Source: Olsenella urininfantis
Lineage (GTDB): Bacteria; Actinomycetota; Coriobacteriia; Coriobacteriales; Atopobiaceae
Assembly: GCF_900155635.1 (NCBI RefSeq)
Contig: NZ_LT732540.1
Span: 1,197,275 to 1,261,274 of the forward strand
DNA length: 64,000 nucleotides
Reading direction: 5' to 3'
The translations under genes and the position numbers were made by a program. Shown piece by piece: positions 58,555 to 64,000 of this stretch (positions within the stretch are counted from its first letter, which is position 1; each line of letters opens with the position of its first letter). The notes under the pieces are model-generated. The model saw only the letters and a program-made list of their open reading frames with translations, was not told the DNA's origin and made no database searches.

Positions 58555-61227
58555 CTAGGACTTGGCGACGTCCTCGGTAAGCTTGGAGAGAATCTTCTCG
58601 TCCTTCGCGTCCCACTTGGGCATGGGGCGGAAGAGCTGGAAGAGCATGGCGGCCAGCAGGGCGAAGGCCACCACGGTCCAGACGCCAAAGCTCCCGAAGA
58701 CGACCAGCTCGTAGAACTGGTTGATGAAGAGGCCGATGACCCAGCCGAAGACGCACTCGAAGGCAATGGCAAAGGTGGTCCAAGCCGCAGAGTTCATCTG
58801 GCGGCGGATGGTACCCATGGCCGCGAAGCACGGGGCGCAGAGCATGTTGAAGGCCACGAAGGCGCACATGGCACCAACGTGCAGCGTGCCGTCAAGGGTG
58901 AACATACCCGCAAAGCCCTGCCACATGGAGACGGAGTTCTCGGTGGCGTCACCCAGGCCGTAGAGCACGCCGAAGGTGGAGACCAGGTTCTCCTTGGCGA
59001 TCAGGGCAGAGATGGACGCAGCCGTCGCCTGCCAGTTGCCAAAGCCCAGGGGAAGGAAGATCCAGCCCAGGGCGCCGCCCACGCCGGCGAGGATGGAGTA
59101 ATCCATGTAGTTCTCGGGCACGGCCTCCATGCCGGAGAGGAAGCCGAACGCGCCGTCGCCGCCGTCCCAGCCCGCGACGCCGAAGTTGGAGAGGAACCAG
59201 ATGCCCACGGCAGCCGCGAAGATGATGGTTCCGGCCTTCTTCACGTAGGAGGCGACGCGCTCCCATACGTGCAGGGCCCAGGAGCGGATGCTGGGGAAGT
59301 GGTAGTCGGGGAGCTCCATCACGAAGGGGACGGGCTCGCCCTGGAAGGGCTTGGTCTTCTTCAGAATGATCGCCGAGACGATGATTGCGACGATGCCCAT
59401 GAAGTAGAACATGGGGGCGACCCACCACATGTCGGACCCGCCGGCGAGCACGCCCATGACCAGTGCGATGATGGGCAGCTTGGCGGAGCAGGGAATCATG
59501 GTCGTGAGCATGGCCGTCATGCGGCGGTCGCGCTCGTTCTCGATGGTCCTGGTGGCGAGGACGCCGGGCACACCGCAGCCGGAGGAGACGATCACGGGGA
59601 TGAAGGACTTGCCGGAGAGGCCGAAGCGACGGAAGACGCGGTCCATGACGAAGGCCACACGGCTCATGTAGCCACAGTCCTCGAGGAAGCAGAGCATCAC
59701 GAAGAGGACGAAGATCTGGGGAATGAAGCCCAGGACCGAGCCCACGCCGCCGATGATGCCATCGACCACGAGGCCCTTGACGAGGTCGGAGGCACCGGCC
59801 GCATCGAGAGCGTTGGTCGCGGCGGTGGGGATGGAGTCTACGAAGCTGCCGAAGTCGTGTTCGTCAGGCTCGGCGGCCTTGCCTTCGAGGGCGGCGGCAA
59901 AGTCCGCGGCGTCCACCCTGTCGATCACCTGGAGCTCCTGGCCCTCTTCGAGCTCGGGCTCGCCGCCGCTCGTCTCCTTGGTGATGGCCTCGTCGTCGGT
60001 GTCTACGAAGTTGCCGTCCTCGTCGTGCACGGGAACGTCGGTAGCGACGACCTTGGCCTTCTTGGCAGCCTCCTGGAAGCTGGCGATCGCGGCCTCGTCC
60101 TCCTCGCTGGGATCCTCGGCCGCGATGGCGTCCGCGACTCCCTCGGTGTCGACGCCAGCCTTCTCCGCGGCGGCGATGTAGCCGTCAATCTGGTCGTCGT
60201 AGTGGTTGGAGGACCACTCCTCCTTCGCCTCGTCGAAGGCGGCCTGCGACTGGCCACTCAGGAAGAAGCCATCGGAGAAGAGGTTGTCGTTCACCCAGTC
60301 GGTCCAAGCGGTTCCGATGGTCGAGATGGCGATGTAGTACACCAGCACCATGACCACGGCAAAGATGGGAAGGCCCAGCACGCGGTTGGTGACGACGCGA
60401 TCGATCTTCTGCGAGGTGGTGAGCTTCTTGGGGGCCTTCTTGACGCAGGCGTCCATGACCGTGGCGATCCAGTCGTAGCGGTCGGAGGTGATGATGGACT
60501 CGCTGTCGTCGTCGCGGTCCTCCTCGATGGCCCGGATGAGCTCCTCGAGGGTGGCAAGCTCCGCGGCGGAGAGCCCCAGGGGCTTGATTGCCTCGGCGTC
60601 GCGCTCGAAGACCTTAATCGAGTACCAGCGGACGAGCTCTGGGACGCACTTGCCCGCGAGGGCCTCGGCGATCTCGCCCAGCACGTCCTCCACCTCGGGC
60701 GAGAAGCACTTGGCCCCAGAGCTGACGGAGCCGGACTTGCCAGCGTCAATCGCTGCCTTCACCAGCTCGTCCACCCTGGTGTTGCGCAGGGCCGAGACCT
60801 CTATGACGGGCACGCCCAGCATGGAGGAGATCTTGGCGGAGTCGATGACGTCACCGCGCTCCTTGAGCAGGTCGCACATGTTGAGGCCCACCACGACGGG
60901 ACGCCCCGCCTCCAGCACCTGGGTGGTGAGGTAGAGGTTGCGCTCGAGGTTGGTCACGTCAATGAGGTTGATCACGGCGTCGGGACGCTCGTTGATCACG
61001 TAGTCGCGCGAGACGACCTCCTCGGGGGAATACGGGGAGAGGGAGTAGATGCCCGGCAGGTCTACGAAGCTGACATTCCTGTCCGCCTTCCAGTCCGCCT
61101 GTTTCTTCTCGACGGTGACGCCCGGCCAGTTGCCCACATAGCCGTTGGAGCCCGTGAGCTCGTTGAACAGCGTGGTCTTGCCGCAGTTGGGGTTGCCAGC
61201 CAAGGCAATGTTAATCTTGTCGCCCAT
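58555..61227 (-). CDS. feoB: Ferrous iron transporter B, with a long acidic insertion
   Basis: An 890-residue Fe2+ transporter. The G domain has G1 GNPNCGKT (11-18), G2 region NGYVGNWPGVT, G3 DLPG (56-59) and G4 NMCD (116-119), followed by the helical switch domain to about 270. TM1 (about 284-305) is followed by an unusually long Asp/Glu/Ala-rich segment (about 322-478) before the conserved GIIGGVGSVLGFIPQIFVL; most FeoB proteins are about 650-780 residues and have a much shorter loop here. GVPGVLATRTIENERDRRMTAML and CFAAMGTIRRQMNS mark the two gate regions. feoA genes lie upstream. Confidence 0.95.
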   Translation of the reverse strand: MGDKINIALAGNPNCGKTTLFNELTGSNGYVGNWPGVTVEKKQADWKADRNVSFVDLPGIYSLSPYSPEEVVSRDYVINERPDAVINLIDVTNLERNLYLTTQVLEAGRPVVVGLNMCDLLKERGDVIDSAKISSMLGVPVIEVSALRNTRVDELVKAAIDAGKSGSVSSGAKCFSPEVEDVLGEIAEALAGKCVPELVRWYSIKVFERDAEAIKPLGLSAAELATLEELIRAIEEDRDDDSESIITSDRYDWIATVMDACVKKAPKKLTTSQKIDRVVTNRVLGLPIFAVVMVLVYYIAISTIGTAWTDWVNDNLFSDGFFLSGQSQAAFDEAKEEWSSNHYDDQIDGYIAAAEKAGVDTEGVADAIAAEDPSEEDEAAIASFQEAAKKAKVVATDVPVHDEDGNFVDTDDEAITKETSGGEPELEEGQELQVIDRVDAADFAAALEGKAAEPDEHDFGSFVDSIPTAATNALDAAGASDLVKGLVVDGIIGGVGSVLGFIPQIFVLFVMLCFLEDCGYMSRVAFVMDRVFRRFGLSGKSFIPVIVSSGCGVPGVLATRTIENERDRRMTAMLTTMIPCSAKLPIIALVMGVLAGGSDMWWVAPMFYFMGIVAIIVSAIILKKTKPFQGEPVPFVMELPDYHFPSIRSWALHVWERVASYVKKAGTIIFAAAVGIWFLSNFGVAGWDGGDGAFGFLSGMEAVPENYMDYSILAGVGGALGWIFLPLGFGNWQATAASISALIAKENLVSTFGVLYGLGDATENSVSMWQGFAGMFTLDGTLHVGAMCAFVAFNMLCAPCFAAMGTIRRQMNSAAWTTFAIAFECVFGWVIGLFINQFYELVVFGSFGVWTVVAFALLAAMLFQLFRPMPKWDAKDEKILSKLTEDVAKS

Positions 61228-61306
61228 TCCTTGCCTTTCTGCTCGGTAGCCCGCCCGGCCGCGGGTTACCCATGGTTCACTATTTGCTGCCTTGCGTGTA
61301 CCATTT

Positions 61307-61322
61307 GTTAGATAAAAGTAAC
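61307..61322. promoter_or_regulatory. Candidate iron-regulator (DtxR-type) site upstream of feoB
   Basis: GTTAGATAAAAGTAAC has GTTA/TAAC arms (10 bases between them) in an AT-rich stretch 80 bases upstream of the feoB start. The arms resemble DtxR/IdeR half sites (TTAG/CTAA), but the match is partial. Confidence 0.35.
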
Positions 61323-61334
61323 TTGTTCGGTCGA

Positions 61335-61385
61335 AAAAACGGAGCCTCGCGACTCCCTCTCGACACAGTCGAATGACGTCGCGGG
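61335..61385 (-). terminator. Hairpin between feoA and feoB
   Basis: On the minus strand GCGAC ... GTCGC, with an inner TCGAC/GTCGA, is followed by CCGTTTTTTCG. It is a possible attenuator that lowers or separates feoB expression. Confidence 0.5.
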
Positions 61386-61386
61386 C

Positions 61387-61617
61387 CTAGTGGATGCCCT
61401 CGACCTCGATGCACTCGGCCTCGTCCTTGCGCAGCGTGAGCTCATAGCCACGCACGGTGACCTCTATGGGGTCACCCAGCGGCGCCACCTTGTGAACGAG
61501 GACCTCGGTCCCCTTGGTCAGGCCCATGTCCATGATGCGGCGCTTGATGGCCCCGACACCCGCCAGCCTTGTGACGGTGCAGCTCTGCCCCACCCTCACC
61601 TCTCGAAGCGTTGACAC
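61387..61617 (-). CDS. feoA: FeoA-domain protein (second copy)
   Basis: A 76-residue SH3-like cytosolic protein thought to bind the FeoB G domain and help Fe2+ uptake. VGQSCTVTRLAGVGAIKRRIMDMGLTKGTEV, VTVRGYELTLRKDEAECIEV match FeoA well. It lies 55 bases after the first FeoA gene and 160 bases before feoB. AGGAGAGC precedes ATG 61617. Confidence 0.93.
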   Translation of the reverse strand: MSTLREVRVGQSCTVTRLAGVGAIKRRIMDMGLTKGTEVLVHKVAPLGDPIEVTVRGYELTLRKDEAECIEVEGIH

Positions 61618-61672
61618 TTGCTCTCCTCCTCACTATTCCTTCGCCGCCCGAAGGCAGCGACCTCATAACCCC

Positions 61673-61942
61673 CTAGCAGGTGGCAATCTTCTGGGCCATG
61701 TCACGGCCTATGCCAAAGGTGGCGCCCTTGACGCTCACGAGCACGTCCCCGTTGACGCGCGAGACCACCTTGACGCTGGCGCCCTGCACGAAGCCGAGCT
61801 CCGCGAGATGCTGCCTGAGCTCCTGGCTGCCCCTGACGCGAGACACCAGGACGGTCTGGCCCTCGCTCACCATGGAAAGGGGGAGCTGGGCTCCGCCACT
61901 CGTGCCCACCGCCGCTTCATCGTCCATGCCGTCTTCATGCAT
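61673..61942 (-). CDS. feoA: FeoA-domain protein (first copy, N-terminally extended)
   Basis: An 89-residue protein. From about residue 24 it is FeoA-like (SMVSEGQTVLVSRVRG, LRQHLAELGFVQGASVKVVS, SVKGATFGIGRDMAQKI). The first 20 residues are acidic and low-complexity. ATG 61942, GTG 61954 (GGAGAG upstream) and ATG 61927 are all possible starts. A promoter (TTGCCT-16-TATACT) lies upstream. Two FeoA genes before one FeoB occur in several anaerobes. Confidence 0.9.
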   Translation of the reverse strand: MHEDGMDDEAAVGTSGGAQLPLSMVSEGQTVLVSRVRGSQELRQHLAELGFVQGASVKVVSRVNGDVLVSVKGATFGIGRDMAQKIATC

Positions 61943-62027
61943 CTCGTCCGCCACCCCCTCTCCAAGACCCCATGACCCTCCCGATTTCCATGGGTCATGG
62001 GCTGAGTTTCCGCAATCTAACAGGCCC

Positions 62028-62055
62028 AGTATAGTTCTGTCCCAACCAAAGGCAA
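62028..62055 (-). promoter_or_regulatory. feo operon promoter
   Basis: -35 TTGCCT (62055-62050) and -10 TATACT (62033-62028) are separated by 16 bases on the minus strand, upstream of the first feoA. Confidence 0.5.
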
Positions 62056-62085
62056 CCGAAGTTGACATATTTTTCCACCGCAAAA

Positions 62086-62116
62086 GGGGTCGGCCCGCCA
62101 GCGGCGTTCCGACCCC
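62086..62116 (-). terminator. Rho-independent terminator after ppc
   Basis: A 14-bp stem GGGGTCGGAACGCC with complement (one mismatch), loop GCT, is followed on the minus strand by TTTTGC. It lies 42 bases after the ppc stop. Confidence 0.8.
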
Positions 62117-62157
62117 ACAAGCGGCGCATTGGAGCAGACCAACGGCCGAATGGATCA

Positions 62158-64000
62158 TCACCCGGTGTTCTGGAGGCCCGCAGACACACCTGAGACGGTG
62201 CACAGGATGAGGTAGGTGAGCCCCTCGCGCTCCTCCGCCGTCAGGTCCTGCCCCTTGTTGCGCAGCGCATCCAGCGCACGCACCTGGGCGAGCGAGAGCA
62301 CGTTGACGAAGGGGAGTCTCATGCGAATCACGGGCCCCAGCACGCGCCTGTTCTGCAGGGGCCACTCGTGGCGCGTGATGGCCAGGACCCACCTGCGCGT
62401 GAGGTGCATCTCGTCCATGACCTTCCGGTTGAGGTCCTCTCGGTCGGCCAGCGCCAGGTACATGCGGGCGATGCGGTCGTCGGTCTTTGCCAGCGACATC
62501 TCTATGTTGTCGATGAAGGTGGTGAAGAGGGGCCACTCCGCGTAGGCCTCCCTCAGGCGTCCCAGGTCGGCGAAGGACTCGCAGGCGCTGCCCAGGCCAT
62601 ACCACGCGGCAAGGTTGGTGCGCGCCTGTGACCAGGAGAAGATCCAGGGAATGGTGCGCAGGTCCGCCAGGGACTTTGCCCCCAGCCCACGCTTGGCGGG
62701 ACGGCTGCCTATGGGCATGAGGCCTATCTCGGACAGGGGCGTCACGGTGGAGAACCACTCGGCGAAGCCCTCTGCGTTGAGAAGGTCCAGGTAGCGCTCG
62801 CGAGAGCTGCGGTCGAGCGCGGAGGCGACGTCGGCGTACTTGTCCGTCGCCTCGGTGTTCACGTACTCCACGGAGGGCGAGCTCTGCAGCAGCGTGGCGC
62901 CCGCCACCTCCTCCACGTGCCTGCGGGCCAGCGTGGCGTTGCCGTAGCGGGCGAAGATGACCTCGCCCTGCTCGGTGAGCTTGAAGCGGCAGTTGACAGA
63001 GCCCTTCGGCTGCGAGAGGACCGCCCTGTTGGCAGGGCCTCCGCCTCTGCCCACGGCGCCCCCGCGGCCATGCATGAGGGTGAGGTCTATGCCGTTGTCC
63101 TCGGCCCACCGGGCGATGCGCTCCTGCGCGGCGTGCAGCACGAGCGTGGCCGAGGTGGGCCCCGCGTCCTTGGAGGAGTCGGAGTAGCCCAGCATGACCT
63201 CCATCCTGCGGCCCGACTCGGCCAGCCTGCGCTGGACATCGGGCAGGAGGAGCATCTGGTTCAGGGTGTCCACGGCGTTCTCGAGGTCCTCCACCTGCTC
63301 GAACAGGGGGATCACGTCAAGGGTGGGCACGTCCTGCTCATGGGCGAAGGCGAGGCGGGCCAGCTCGTAGACGTCAGCCACGTTCCGCGCGCTCTGGGTG
63401 AACGAGATGATGTAGCGCCTGGCGGCCTTGACGCCGTTGCGGCGCTGGATGGAGGCGATGGCGCGGAAGGTCTCGAGCACCTCCACCGTCATGGGGTCAA
63501 GTCGGCCCCGCTCCTCCCAGCGACCGTGCTCGCGGATGTCCGCGAGGGCACGGGCGTGGACGAGGGAGTGCTGGCGGAACTCCATCTCCACCATGTGGAA
63601 GCCGAAGGTCTCCGCCTGCCACACGAGCTTCTGCAGCGGGCCCCAGGCGCAGCGCACGGCGCCCGAGGCGGCAAGGGAGGCCTGCACGCAGCGCAGGTCC
63701 GCGATGAACTCCTCGGCGCTTGCGTACATGATGTCCGTGGTGCGGTCGATGGTTGCCTGCAGGCGGTTTGACATCACTATCATGGTCGCCCGGTGCAGCT
63801 CGCTCTGGGAGACGCGCTCGGCGGAAGCCGAGAGCGCCTCGCTCATCTCGACCTGGTGGCTCCAGAGGTTGAGCAGGTCGCGGGAGGGCCTGGTGAATCC
63901 GTCGTCCAGGGTGAGGTTGGTGCCCACGCGCTTGGTCTCGTCGCGCAGGCGCTCCAGGATGTGGACGCGGAACTTCTCCGAGACCTGGCGGCTCACCTTC
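62158..64000 (-). CDS. ppc: Phosphoenolpyruvate carboxylase, 5' end cut by window edge
   Basis: At least 612 C-terminal residues of the enzyme that carboxylates PEP to oxaloacetate, an anaplerotic step that, in fermenters, feeds succinate formation. Seen are FHMVEMEFRQHS, VMLGYSDSSKDAGPTSATL with the catalytic Lys/Arg region, LMHGRGGAVGRGGGP (glycine-rich motif carrying the catalytic Arg) and the C-terminal QNTG found at the end of PEPC. The frame continues past 64000 without a credible start, so the N-terminus is outside. Together with pyk and gpmA it links to the PEP node. Confidence 0.95.
   Translation of the reverse strand, partial: KVSRQVSEKFRVHILERLRDETKRVGTNLTLDDGFTRPSRDLLNLWSHQVEMSEALSASAERVSQSELHRATMIVMSNRLQATIDRTTDIMYASAEEFIADLRCVQASLAASGAVRCAWGPLQKLVWQAETFGFHMVEMEFRQHSLVHARALADIREHGRWEERGRLDPMTVEVLETFRAIASIQRRNGVKAARRYIISFTQSARNVADVYELARLAFAHEQDVPTLDVIPLFEQVEDLENAVDTLNQMLLLPDVQRRLAESGRRMEVMLGYSDSSKDAGPTSATLVLHAAQERIARWAEDNGIDLTLMHGRGGAVGRGGGPANRAVLSQPKGSVNCRFKLTEQGEVIFARYGNATLARRHVEEVAGATLLQSSPSVEYVNTEATDKYADVASALDRSSRERYLDLLNAEGFAEWFSTVTPLSEIGLMPIGSRPAKRGLGAKSLADLRTIPWIFSWSQARTNLAAWYGLGSACESFADLGRLREAYAEWPLFTTFIDNIEMSLAKTDDRIARMYLALADREDLNRKVMDEMHLTRRWVLAITRHEWPLQNRRVLGPVIRMRLPFVNVLSLAQVRALDALRNKGQDLTAEEREGLTYLILCTVSGVSAGLQNTG

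Noticed and set aside
58879..61311. 810-codon plus-strand frame opposite feoB
   Set aside because: Shadow of feoB with repetitive acidic/His/Gly content and no family similarity.

Overview
The window is GC-rich (mid-60s per cent by eye) chromosomal DNA from an anaerobic actinobacterium. The gene content suggests class Coriobacteriia, probably an Olsenella/Atopobium-like member: fermentative glycolysis with a D-2-hydroxyacid dehydrogenase, a Phe T-box in front of pheST, tandem FeoA genes with FeoB, BMP-type nucleoside uptake, and a LacI-PfkB fusion. This placement is inferred from content and codon use; no rRNA or other phylogenetic marker is present. No rRNA, tRNA, CRISPR array, integrase or transposase was recognised.

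Layout. 0-2 kb: a type II (Ca2+-like) P-type ATPase running off the left edge. 2.1-6.4 kb: an accessory island bracketed by two direct copies of a ~96 bp palindromic repeat. It holds phage head-gene fragments on the minus strand, a tail-assembly chaperone with a canonical -1 slippery heptamer on the plus strand, an AT-rich opposite-strand cargo gene, a truncated tape-measure gene and a decayed HsdM-like methylase. 6.6-10.2 kb: D-2-hydroxyacid dehydrogenase, pyruvate kinase and a pyridoxal/pyridoxamine kinase. 10.2-15.6 kb: pheS-pheT under a T-box, continuing into a zinc-phospholipase-like gene and a GntR regulator. 15.8-18.8 kb: two small membrane proteins, a HAD phosphatase and a dipeptidase. 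19-22.1 kb: zur-znuA-znuC-znuB with a palindromic operator candidate. 22.4-30.5 kb: proline iminopeptidase, an amino-sugar cluster (nagA, PTS EIIA, ROK kinase), M32 carboxypeptidase, dtd, mscL and a spermidine-synthase-like protein. 30.7-35.4 kb: lysophospholipase-like hydrolase, glpK, a membrane PASTA protein and gpmA.

35.5-40.8 kb is a three-gene minus-strand operon (TerB-type protein, P-loop ATPase, Lhr-like helicase) that matches the Shango anti-phage system. 41-51.3 kb is a nucleoside/ADP-ribosyl catabolic regulon: ribokinase, nucleoside hydrolase, BMP-type ABC importer and an ADP-ribosylglycohydrolase, divergent from a LacI-PfkB fusion that probably controls it through tandem sites in the shared promoter region. 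51.4-54.7 kb: a MacB/FtsX-type ABC system. 54.9-58.4 kb: a P1B-type metal ATPase, a small partner protein and an AraC regulator. 58.5-62 kb: feoA-feoA-feoB. The right edge cuts PEP carboxylase.

A double-hairpin element occurs three times (40.9, 51.4 and 54.9 kb), each time just downstream of a minus-strand gene. Together with the ~96 bp repeat pair and the regulator-kinase fusion, it is the least explained structure in the window.
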